In this document: one piece after another, positions 10,316 through 20,464 of the stretch | How positions within the stretch are numbered: the stretch's first letter is position 1 | How the letters are laid out: each line of letters opens with the position of its first letter | Assembly (NCBI GenBank): GCA_020698575.1 | Contig: CM036244.1 | Span: 7,737,534-7,801,533 of the forward strand | Direction: 5' to 3' | Source of the DNA: Bostrychus sinensis | Lineage: Eukaryota > Chordata > Actinopteri > Gobiiformes > Eleotridae | Length of the DNA stretch: 64,000 bases | Program-made: the position numbers and the translations under genes | The notes under the pieces: generated by a model | The model's database searches: none | Seen by the model: only the letters and a program-made list of their open reading frames with translations | What the model was told of the DNA's origin: nothing

Positions 10316-10881
10316 GTGGGGCACATCTCCACCGGAGGATCCTGCTCATGACTAGGCAGCACAGCCGGGACGCGAGCAGCGACAGGGAAACGATCAGAGA
10401 GGAAGAGGAGGAGGCTGGGGCGCAGGGAGATGAGGAGAAACATGAAGGAGGGAAGGAGGAAACTCAGGGAAGATTGATGTGTTCAGAGCAGAACAGAGGC
10501 AGGTGGAGGTGCAAGGTCCGCCATAACAAAACAACCGGGCCAATGTTAACAGCTAGACCGCTAAGCCCCACACAGCAGTGCACAGGAGAGCGTCCCGGTT
10601 CACCAACAAGTCCCGAGCCAAAGACGATAAAGTCAGAGTCTCCAATGAGGAAACGGGTGTTGTCCCCATTCAGGAAACTCAAGGAGAGGAGTCAGTCAAG
10701 GGAGAGGCTAGGAGTGACCAAGCCCCACCAGCGAGACGACAGGGAACAACAGGGAGAGTGCGACCCTATCCTAACCGTACGCGACAGGACAGAGACAGAG
10801 CAGAGAGCCAGGAGGTCGATCAGCCCCAATCCCTTCCTGTGGCTCTGTGTGGACAAGCGCTCCAGGAGAAAGACAGTCTAA
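10316..10881 (+). CDS. rapgef6: Possible read-through extension of the cassette exon, alternative C-terminus
   Basis: If the donor at 10316 is not used, the frame stays open for 188 more codons to a TAA at 10879. The product would be hydrophilic, with an acidic run (EEEEEAG), several Ser-Pro sites (RPLSPTQQ, SESPMRKRVLSPFRKL) and Arg-rich segments. Base composition is markedly GC-rich against AT-rich introns on both sides, and ORF length far exceeds chance. Whether it is translated, or a longer exon with its own donor, cannot be told here. I do not recognise a domain. Confidence 0.45.
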
Positions 10882-11860
10882 TACAGATAACACACACATT
10901 CATTCAGTTTGTATGCTGTTGTATAGAAATTGGATTTTTGGGAAAGCTCAAAGTGTACAGGAAACAAAGAAGGGACGAGACGCAGATGTTGTCAGAGAAT
11001 GGAAAATCATTTGAGTTTGATGCAGTTTGTAGAGTTTGACGCATATTTCTTTGTTTTGAAGCACTGCTATGTCCAACGCACTTCTAATGTAGTGCCTATA
11101 CTTCCCCAAATGTACTTAAACTTAAATTATGGGCTCCCTGAATGCTAAAAAAAATGTAGATGTTCAGTACGTGTTGACAAAAGCACTCGTTCATTTTAGT
11201 GAGTCCCGCTATTTTCACAGTTTTATCATTTTTGGTTTTCCTTCAGCTGGAATGAATTTGTTCAAAAGTCAATTATATTTTCATAGAAAGTGTTGCTTTA
11301 AAAGTGACTAAGCACTTCACAGAGAGACTATGTGAACTGTTAGGACACTAAACTGAATGTGAATTTGAAGTTTTTGGGCCATTAAATCACTTTTTAAATT
11401 AAAGTTCTTAAAGATTAAAGGTATAGCTTTTAGGCCAAAGCTGTAACTTTGACAGAAATCTATTTATCAACACTAGATGGCAGTAGTGTACAAAAAATAC
11501 CCAAGGCATAAACATCATAATACATAACTCCCAGTTAATGTTCACATTCACAGTTTTGTAGATGAACTAGCTTGTTTTAGCACCTTTTGCCTCACGACAG
11601 TCTCCATCTAGTGGTAGATATTGGTATAGTGAGCCACCCTGGATGACACTTCCTGAGTCTTCTGGTGTCTTTTAGATGTTTCAAAAGTAGAAATAGTACA
11701 TCAAATCCTTTTAACTTCTGAAGATATGTTGTTTACAGTAACATGGTTGGCTCTCCTCTCTTGTGTGAGTAGGTTGGTTCAGATAATATTTTGTTTTTAA
11801 GTTGTTGTTGTGCAAAATAATAGTAATCCATCTTCTTTTTATAAGTGTAAAAAGTGAGTA

Positions 11861-12598
11861 CCGAATTTTCCGGACTATACGTGGCTCCGGAGTATAAGTA
11901 GCACCAGCCAAAAAATGCATAATGAAGAAGAAAAAAATTTATATAAGTCTCACTGGACTATAAGTCGCATTTTTTGGGGGAAATTTATTTTACAAAATCT
12001 GACACCAAGAACAGACATTTCATCTTGAAAGGCAAGTTATAGTAATAATAGAATAGAGAACAACAGGCTGAATAGGTGTGTGGTTTGCTAACGTAACACA
12101 TTGATGGTTATTCAGCTACATGAAGCATAAACAACGAACTGAATACTGTCTCGTATGTTAACGTAATATATTAACAGTTATTCACATAACTATAGCATAA
12201 ACAACATAATATAACAAGTTCACCAAACTCACCATCTCACTCCTAATCACTAAATCCTTTAAATTCTTCATCCTCGGTGTCGCTTCTGAACAACTCCGCC
12301 AACTCCGGAGGTAGACGAAGCGCCGCTTCCTCCTCTGCGTGGCTGTCGTCAGACTCAGCATCAGTTCCATTTCCAATTATTCCGCTCTTTCTCAGTTGTC
12401 TTTATAGCCTAAGTTGTTAGTGGTAATGTTTACATTTTAAATTGTCAGTGGTACAGGTGCAGCAGATGCTGGTACACAAGCCTAGAGCGCCCTCTAACCA
12501 ACACCTGAAATATTTTAATATATAAGTCACACCTGAGTATACGTCGCACTCCTAGGCAGACTATGAAAAAAGTGCGACTTATAGTCCGGAAAATACAG
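11861..12598 (-). mobile_element. Pogo-type (Tc1/mariner) deletion derivative
   Basis: The inverted termini (CCGAATTTTCCGGACTATA; complement of the right end CTGTATTTTCCGGACTATAA) are flanked by TA on both sides (11859 to 11860 and 12599 to 12600). On the minus strand at about 12236 to 12367 a short frame reads DAESDDSHAEEEAALRLP and LFRSDTEDEEFKGFSD before a stop. It resembles the acidic tail of pogo/CENP-B-like transposases. The catalytic part is deleted. It lies in a rapgef6 intron. Confidence 0.7.
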
Positions 12599-12721
12599 TA
12601 TTTTGATCATTGCTTTTTAGCTGTGAGGTAGGATTTCCCTCCCGTTGTTATATTACCTTTACAAACACTTTTTTCTATTACTTTAAGTCAAATTGAACAC
12701 GTCCCCCTCTCCTGTCTTCAG

Positions 12722-12877
12722 GTTACGCGCTGCTGCCCCCTGGAAAGGCAGATAACTTGTCCGACTCGAGTCACAGCGAGATCTCGTCCCGCTCCAGTAT
12801 CTGCTCTGTGGACTCAATGCCCACGACCTCTGCCGACGACCGGTGTAACAGCAGTACTAGGACGAGTACTACCACCT

Positions 12878-12932
<55 letters not shown>

Positions 12933-13014
12933 AACCACATCTACAGCTGTACCAGAGAGCACACCGGCAATACATGCACACTCCAACACTGGACTACAAC
13001 CAGCCCAGCACAAG
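12722..13014 (+). CDS. rapgef6: rapgef6 exon with poly-Thr/poly-Ala tract
   Basis: Starting after gtcttcag in phase 1, the exon encodes YALLPPGKADNLSDSSHSEI, SSRSSICSVDSM, then an ACT/GCT microsatellite giving a Thr-rich run and 13 Ala, followed by AVPEST. DNLSDSSHSEISSRSSI and AVPEST match RAPGEF6 and help choose it over RAPGEF2. The donor at 13015 (gtaaca) leaves phase 0, which does not fit the next recognised exon (phase 2 needed). An alternative donor at 12843 (gtgtaa) would give phase 2 but skip the microsatellite and AVPEST. Confidence 0.82.
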
Positions 13015-13084
13015 GTAACAGCTCAACTAGCGTCTCTGCAGCTTAGAAATACAGATACGCAAGATCTGGACTGCGAATTTGGGG

Positions 13085-13680
13085 TTAAACTAAGTAAATT
13101 TACTTGAGTACAGTACTTAAAGTATAGTTTTTGAGAATCTGTACTTTACTTGAGTAGTATTTTTACCGGAAACTTACTACTTTTACTCCACTACACCTAA
13201 AAAGAAAAATATATTACTTTTTACTCCACTACATTTCTAAACAAGCAAAAGTAACTCCTGCAGAGAAATTGTTGTAAAACTGAAAGACAACTGAATTACT
13301 CCCTAAAGATAATCATTTACTACATAATACTACTCATATTTGCTCTCAGGAACTAAAAAGAACCTGTGGACACAATCTGGAAGTGATTTAACTTTTGCTT
13401 TGAACATTATTTGCACGATTCAATAATAAACCAATTTAAAAATAATTGATTAGCAACATCATAAAACCCAGCGTTATTTATAAAACGTATGCCTTGTTTT
13501 TGCTGTAGAACAGTCTTATCTGTTATGGTTATTATTATGTCCACACTGAAATGAGGCTGACGTCTCATCTTTAGAGGGTAGGATTAAGAATGTATGAAAA
13601 TTTATTTTAGTCATATTTTTGGAGCTGCAAATTTGTGACTTGAATGTAAGAAAATTTACTCAAAATTTTTGACTAGAGCT
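13085..13680. repeat. Degraded TACTCAAGTA-type hAT fragment
   Basis: Runs such as acttgagtacagtacttaa and tacttttactccactac match the subterminal repeats of the CAGTGATGG element at 8314, but TIRs and TSDs are not visible here. The remaining intron to 14973 is AT-rich single-copy-looking sequence, with a CT-rich patch at about 14295 to 14330, and shows no gene. Confidence 0.5.
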
Positions 13681-14973
13681 GTGGCACATGCAGTATACAA
13701 GGCAACTACAACCTGACTTGGCTTTGTGGGTTTGTGTCAGGACTCCGATACTATATACAATGTTTTTAGTCAATACATATATATACAAAAAAAAATACAA
13801 TTACAATATAATTTTACCAATGAAGTAGCTACAAACTGCATTTTCACTCTTAAAAGTATCTAAATGTTAACATTATTAGCTATAACAGATTAAAAAAAAG
13901 TTAAGCTACAAAGTTTAGTGTTAATGCTTACATAGTATTATACCAAAAGCAAAAGGTCACATTAGATTTTATTATAAAAAGCGGCTCATATTGTATGTAA
14001 GGTGTGAGGTCTTAGTGAAGGTCATTTAGCCACAGGTCCTGCTTGGCTTTATTTGTTGTGATTTGCAGAAATGTTGCCAACTTTTCCTTCCCCCAGGCGT
14101 CCCTTCAGCCTGACTCCACAAGGACACTGACTCAGCTTCTTAAAATCAGCATAAACTACAGCTAATCTTCTGCATTCTCCACATTGTCTGTCACAGCTGG
14201 ACCCCAATTATGTCCATTCCTCGTTAAAAAGTCCATGAACAGGATGTCGTAAAGGCGGCGGCTGTTTATTTACACCCCGCATTTACTACTTTACTCTCTC
14301 TCTCTCCCCCGCTTTCACTTCTAACGGCACTTTCCACCCGAGCACCTTTTTAATCTGTCCAAGTAAACACTGTCTGCTTTATTGTCTTCTGTTTGTTTAT
14401 TGTTTCTTCATGATCAAGCCTATTCTGCCTCATAAAGCGGAGACTATAAAATATCACCGGACGCAATAATCTGTCTGCTTCTCTGAGAATGAATTGCCTC
14501 CCCTGCCTTGTTGTATAACGCGGTCTGGTTTGTAAAAAAGTGACGTGGGTTCAGTGAGTGGCTGTGGGTCTTGTAAAAGTATGACAGTAAATCTAACAGC
14601 GGTTTATTAAAGGCACTGATAAGGAAAGTTTCAAAGTTGTTTTCACCGATCAATCACTGAGACAAGAGCTGAAGAGGTGGCAAACGCTTTTAGCACTACA
14701 ATAGTATTTTATTTTATGCCTGTGCTGAAAATGTCAAGTTGAAGGTTTATTTTTAGATGGCAAAGTATAAATTACTCCACAACAGTCAGCCGGTCTGATT
14801 ATGGGACCCATTACTGATCATGCTGACCGACTTTTTAAAAGAAAGGGTATTAAAGGTGCTGCTAATGGGAAGTGAGGGTGGCAGGTTATGTGGGACAAGG
14901 GTCTTTATATTATAGGAATTTATGACAGAGAGTAGTCTACAGCAGTGTTTCCCAACTTGGGGTACGCGAGCAT

Positions 14974-15446
14974 CAGGGGTGGATCTGGAGCAAAAATCAT
15001 GGGGTGGCAGGAATGATAATGGATCATTTAAGGGGTGGAAAATGAATTATCTACATTATATCTACTGATATCATATGAACTTCAGAGAATGTCCATGAAA
15101 AACTAGGATAATTAGGCTGTAAAAGCAATAAGGATTTTTTGTTTTGTTCATAACAGAGCAAAGCATATAGGCTGTGTTCAATTCATTTCTCTCAACAATG
15201 TGAAAAAATGTGCCAGTGTCTAAAATGGCAGCTCCATCCTTAAGATACTTAATTAGTAGGTACAGCAGCTATTATTCCAGGAACTGCATCCATCAGGGCA
15301 GCAGGTGCATCTTTGTTGTTTATTCTTAGTCAATCAAGTACTTTTCTAGGCTGATTTCTGGTTAAACATTGGAGTTTTCCTCATAAATGTTTGACCCACC
15401 ACAAAATTTGTGATTTCTTGTATTCCGTCTCCTAGATCCGCCCCTG
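14974..15446. mobile_element. hAT-type MITE (CAGGGGTGGATC termini)
   Basis: The ends CAGGGGTGGATCTGG and, in complement, CAGGGGCGGATCTAGG are flanked by a perfect 8-bp duplication, GCGAGCAT (14966 to 14973 and 15447 to 15454). It has itself inserted into an older hAT-like end (gtgtttcccaacttggggta at about 14946). No transposase. Confidence 0.88.
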
Positions 15447-15875
15447 GCGAGCATGTTGCAGGGGGAACTTGGGATTATTTGATGATTTATTAACAAAATG
15501 ATTAAAAAAGTGCATTATTTTTATTTTGAACTGTTGAAAGACAAGCAGGTTAAGTTTTGACTTATAAAACGGAGGTAAATCTGCAAAAATGTTGATTTCT
15601 ATATTAATATTATATTTTGTGACATTTTTAGGTGTAATACTTTGTTTCAAAGTGGAAGTATTTTAAATTTTCCTTGTATTAAATTTATTTATTTTTAAGT
15701 TTATTTTGAACTAGCCTAGTGTCACATGGTCAATGTTCCAATTTGGTTTAGCTGTGCCAGCGGGACAGCATTACTTCCACTAAGTGTAAGCATCTGTTTA
15801 CAATAACACTACAGATTTAGGCGCGACCCAGGGCAGCGCTGTGGGCACATTTTAGTTTTAGTTCTAATAAAATAG

Positions 15876-16343
15876 TAGGGGTGTAATGATACATTTTGCA
15901 ATGATACGATACGTATCGATTAGAATTGTTTTGATGCGATTCAAGAACAATATTGGCTAATTTGGAGCAATACGATTCAGCACCTTCATATCAATAATTG
16001 ATGCAGCAACTTTTTGCCAAAAATCATAAAAGTTTACTCTCAAATGTAGCATCACAGCCAGGGTTGTTTATGTCCAGCAGACAGAGAGCAAGAAAAGTTT
16101 AATATAGCATTTTATTTCTTTAAAAACACAATTGTATTCAAAAAGCCATATCTGGTTTAATTTTAACATGCAAATTTCTAATCTCGATATTTCTGATATT
16201 ATCTTTTTTTTCCCCCATGTTTATTGATACACACTTCCTAGAAAACGATACGATTCGATACAAGGTGATGTGTATTGATGTAGTTGTATCGTAGGAAAAA
16301 AAAAACGATACATCGATATAGTTACTGTATCGTTACACCCCTG
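15876..16343. mobile_element. hAT-type MITE (YAGGGGTGTAAYGATA termini)
   Basis: The left end TAGGGGTGTAATGATAC and the right end (complement CAGGGGTGTAACGATAC) are flanked by a perfect 8-bp duplication, TAAAATAG (15868 to 15875 and 16344 to 16351). Subterminal tatcgat/atcgata motifs are abundant. Non-autonomous. Just upstream of the rapgef6 exon at 16482. Confidence 0.9.
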
Positions 16344-16481
16344 TAAAATAGCCATGCTTAATATTGCGTGTACTTTTCTGCCAAAATAACGAGGACTAGA
16401 CTCATTCTTTGTTTAGTATAGAAAAAGTTGCCTATTTTTTGTAGCTGTAATTAATTTGAAACCTCTTCCTGTCTGACGCAG

Positions 16482-17027
16482 TTCCTCACCGATGGCCCGC
16501 AGTTCCCTGTCCCGAGTCTCCACCTTCACCTCCTCTAACTCTACGGAGGAGCTGACCCCGGACCACACCTCTCTGGACTCTGTGGCGGACAGCGGGCGCG
16601 GCAGCTGGACGTCCTGCTCCTCCAACTCCCACGACTCCTTCCAGAGCCTCCCCGCCTCGTCCTGTCGACCCTGGGACCACGGCATCCACGGGCACCCCCT
16701 CTCCCTCCCGCACACTCACTTAGGAGGCTTCAAACAGACGCCCCTAACCGGACCCATAGCCGAAGTGGACCCCAGTAGCCACAGCTACGTTTGGGCCAAT
16801 AGTGACTCCCCCGCAAAGCAGCACTCCAGGGACTCCAGCACGGACCTGTCCCGTCAGAGCTGGGCGTCCTCCTAGCTCGCTGTCGGACACCTACGAGGGG
16901 AACTACGGCACAGTAAAAAGGCGAAACACTTCAGAGCACGCCTCCTCGCCAACCAATGAGGAAGCAGGCCAGAGCACAGACCCCGCCTACAAAACGGTGA
17001 CGTCCAGCACAGAGAAAGGCCTGATAG
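16482..17027 (+). CDS. rapgef6: rapgef6 large exon, ADSGRGSWTSC to STEKGLI, frame broken at 16873
   Basis: Acceptor ctgacgcag and donor gtgagg. The first part encodes SNSTEELTPDHTSLDSVADS, GRGSWTSCSSNSHDSFQSLP and ends SRQSWASS followed by TAG at 16873 to 16875. The second part, one base further on, reads SSLSDTYEGNYGTVKRR and AYKTVTSSTEKGLI. Both parts match RAPGEF6 (SLSDTYE, NYGTVK, VTSSTEKGLI) and belong to one continuous stretch there. Skipping the single T at 16873 joins SWASS to SLSDTYE exactly. It may be an indel, an assembly error or a recoded site. Outgoing phase 1 fits the exon at 20074. Confidence 0.88.
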
Positions 17028-17187
17028 GTGAGGGGTCGCAGTAAAATAGTCTTCCTCACTTTAAGCTAAACCAGAACTATATGCTTCCCTTAAATTTGTT
17101 AAATTAAAAATATCAAGGTTTCATAAAGCTCTGGTTCATGGCATCCTTAAAAGCTTGTAGGGCATTTTTATATTATATTAACATTTT

Positions 17188-18014
17188 AAAGGTCCCTTAT
17201 TATGATAAATCGACCATGCTAGAATGTGTTTGCACCCCAAAAACATAACAGGAGTTGTATTTTGTTTCATTCAGGTAGCCTCAAGGTCTTAAAAGTATTA
17301 AAAACGTATTCAATTTGATGTTGTCAAATTCAAGGCCTTAAAAGTATTAAATTATGTAGGCAAATTATTAAGTGTTATTAGAAAAAACAGTTCAGCCCTA
17401 CCTAGAAGCTTGTACTTTTGTGACAGCCCTACAGTTTATTGGCTGCATTATGTTGCAAAAATCATAATCTCTATACAAAAACCTTTATCTTTATCTAATT
17501 ATGGATCAGTTTACTTTTTAAATGCAGCACTGGAGTTATTTCATTTGTGTTAGTTTTTTAAAATACTCTGTAACCCTTTCATTAGTGTAAAACTCATACA
17601 AATTATTGTTTTTGTTTTTTTGCCAGCAATATTGGCATTACATTTTATTCTAAGTGGCATTAAAAAGTCTTAAAAATGTCTTGAATTTTACAAGACAAAA
17701 TCTGGAGATACAGTGCTTTAGTAATCCTGCACGCTGAGGCCGTCCCCTTCTCAAGAGCTAAAAATGTACCCGGACTTATTCTGTTAGCCTCACGGTGCTA
17801 ATAGCCACGCTAATTAGCCATTTTTATGCTCTGTCAATTCCGCTTTGTTGTCAGCAGGGGGCGTTTTCTGCAAAGTTAACATAACAGCTCCCTAAAATAA
17901 GACTTTTTCCATAACATATACATTATTTTGATTTATAAAACATGAAATACTAACGCAAAGATGTATGAAATTATTTCAAAAAGCCTGAAAAAAGCATAAT
18001 ATGGGACCTTTTAT
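17188..18014. mobile_element. MITE family C (AAAGGTCCC...GGGACCTTT) with nested family A copy
   Basis: The ends aaaggtcccttattatg and, in complement, aaaaggtcccatattatgc are inverted. Interior landmarks (gctaatagccacgctaatt, cagcagggggcg) recur in the family C pieces at about 26000, 28840, 38640 and 58200. It is interrupted at 17272 to 17715 by a family A copy (aggtagcctcaaggtctt to tctggagatacagtg) whose TSD is unclear. In a rapgef6 intron. Confidence 0.65.
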
Positions 18015-18329
18015 TAGATTCGATAATACATTTAATTAGTTTCTACTGAGCTTTCAATATATTTCTGTTTGATGTGAAATATACCTACTTATGTAAATGA
18101 AATATCCAAAATGCTGTTTGAAATTTAAGGCATTCATTACATCCATAATGTACAGCTTACATGCCATTTTAATCGCATAAAGATATCATAGTACATTTCC
18201 TTAGTTCCTTCTGCTTTAGCACTTTTAATTTGCCTCAATTTGGAGCCAAACTTTTTTTCCCATATACAGCTGTAGCACCTGATAATGTCATAATGGCCAA
18301 CATAATAATTTTGGCAGTTTTAAATGTAA

Positions 18330-18560
18330 TAAGACTCAGACAGACTTTATTGAGCCACAAGGGAAACTGCTTGGTCACAGCAGCTTAGGTTTTCAAAAAC
18401 TAAAAATGTAAAATGTTGCATAGGTATAGAAAAGTTACAGCAATAAAATACAATAGAATAGATTAAAATGTACAAGATTTGCATATTTACAAATCTACAA
18501 AAAATAAAAATAGCAGTAAATATATAAAAAGTGAATATAACTTGTATACAAACAGGTGGG
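18330..18560. repeat. Non-LTR retrotransposon 3'-end fragment
   Basis: The sequence agactttattgagccacaag followed by gggaaactgcttgg and A-rich sequence resembles the 3' tails of fish Rex-type LINEs. No coding sequence remains. Confidence 0.4.
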
Positions 18561-18609
18561 TAAGGATCGTGCAGTGATGTGGCTGAGCATTAACAGAGTG
18601 GTACAGGGT

Positions 18610-19690
18610 TGGAAAGCCAATAATGTAATAACTTATCACGTTATTGGCCTTGCATATAAAAAAAATCTGTTGAAAATGTAATAACTGCAGCCGTTTATGT
18701 AATAATACATCAACAGGACTGCTTTTTATGGAAGCATATTGCGTTCACCTGAAAAAAAAAAAAGTTTCTGTTTTAATGAGCAAAGTTAGTTCTGTTTTTA
18801 TGAGAAAAGTTTTGATTTTATGAGTAAAGTTAATTTTGTTTTTATGAGAGAAAAAATCCTGTTTTTACGAGAAAAGTTCTGTTTTTACGAGTAAAATAAT
18901 TTTATGTTTTCATGTGGATAATGGTCCTTATTATCTTGTTCCACTTTTGGGGGGAGAGGAATTCAAAGTCAATGGCAAAGACCTGAGATGTCTGCGCAGA
19001 GTCGACAAACCAATGATTATACGTCAATATTACTTAACGAAAGCAGAATCTCCAGTGTCTCAAGCTTAGAGTAAAATAAAACCGTATTAAACGAAGTAGT
19101 TGGGACATTTACGCACTTTCTTTAGCTCGCAACTCTTCAATACGAGCTAAACGTTTACTGGTTGTGATAGACATGAATTTACTTTTGTCATAAAAACCCA
19201 AGTTATTTATACTCATAAAAACAGAACTTTTCTCATAAAAACAGAACTTTTCTCATAAAAACAGAACTAACTTAGCTCATTAAAACAGAAACTTTTTTTT
19301 CAGGTGAACGCAATACGCTTCCGTAGCTTTTCTTGGAAATAAGTTTATAATTTTATTTTATACAGTTTTGTGCAGTTTGCTGATCAGCAGTAGGTTTAGT
19401 GGATGGCAGAGTTAATTATTTTTACAGGAGACAGTTTGAGAATTTTTCCTTGTACAAAATGTTCTAATTAAAAAATTATTAACGAGCTTAGGTTTGTCTA
19501 AGACACAACAACAAACATTTAAAAATAAATCAGCTGGACGTATCTTATCCAGAAGACTTTTTATGTTTTCTCAGTGTCTCTGTCGGATGTTGCATACTCA
19601 ACGTTAATGGCTCAAAATTATTTGCTTCATTGCATTTAAAAGTGCCAAAAATATTACGTCATTGGCCATTATTACATTATTATTATCAGT
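18610..19690. mobile_element. Nested pair: outer AT-rich MITE around a long-TIR MITE (18730 to 19322)
   Basis: The inner element has terminal inverted repeats of about 90 bp: ggaagcatattgcgttcacc at the left and its near-perfect complement at the right, followed by repeated units like ttttatgagaaaagttctg. The outer pair is less clear: gccaataatgtaataact at the left and the complement of attggccattattacatta at the right. TSDs are not resolved. No coding capacity. In a rapgef6 intron. Confidence 0.65.
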
Positions 19691-20073
19691 TGTTTCATTC
19701 ATATAACTGTAAATCAAAGTCGTGTTGAATGACGTCACCTCCGTCTATAGAAAATGAATTATGCATTTTCAGTATTTTGCATTAGATAATCAAAAATATA
19801 AGATTATTAGTGAATGAAATGGTCAGCTGCTGGCGAAGTTGTCTGTTCCTGCTGCAGGCATCCATCTCATTGGTTGTCTATGTTTTTGTTTTTTTATTGC
19901 ATGTGTAGATTGTCTTAGTGAAACATCATCTTAATTTAATTTTTCCATTATTTTCCTTTTTTTTCCTGCTCCTCCTTCCTTCCTCACCTCTCACCCCTCA
20001 CCCCTCACCCCCCACGTCCACTCTGCCATCTTTTTTGTTTTTGTTTTTTGCTTTGACTCTCACCTCCGCCCAG

Positions 20074-20400
20074 TGTATTGTATCACGTCTCCGGCCAAGG
20101 ACGAGCGTTACCGAGCTCCCCCTCCCACCCCTCCAGGATACCAGGGGCTGGCTCTGGGAGACCTGGCCCTCACCGCGGACGGGATAGTGGCCGCCCTGCC
20201 CAGGAACCCCCACCTCAAACCGCCCGAGTACAGCGTGGCCCTTCAGAGGAGCAAGCTGCTGCAGAGTCCCGGGACGGCCGGGAGCCTGGCCGAGGCGCGG
20301 AGGATAGCTGCTAATCACCACCATCTGGTGTCGGGACAGGGGCAGCAGCCCAGGCCGGCCAGTATCTGTGTCCCGCCGCAGGGGCTGGACAGTGAGGACG
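20074..20400 (+). CDS. rapgef6: rapgef6 penultimate coding exon with two PPxY motifs
   Basis: Acceptor cctccgcccag, donor gtaggt, phase 1 on both sides. It encodes VYCITSPAKDERYRAPPPTP, then PGYQGLALGDLAL, HLKPPEYSVALQRSKLLQ and a less conserved tail (GLDSEDG). VYC-TSP-KD-RYR-PPPTPPGY and LKPP-YSVA-QRSK match RAPGEF6. The PPGY and PPEY motifs fit WW-domain binding; PDZ-GEFs are reported substrates of NEDD4-type ligases (family knowledge). Strongly GC-rich compared with flanking introns. Confidence 0.93.
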
Positions 20401-20464
20401 GTAGGTAACGCAGGACAGGGGTCTTTCAATACAGGACACAGGAGAGTACTCGACTGAAGTACGT

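Noticed and set aside
9476..12721. Assignment to rapgef2 instead of rapgef6
   Set aside because: SLSDTYE-NYGTVK, VTSSTEKGLI followed by VYC-TSP, DNLSDSSHSE and AVPEST fit RAPGEF6 better than RAPGEF2.
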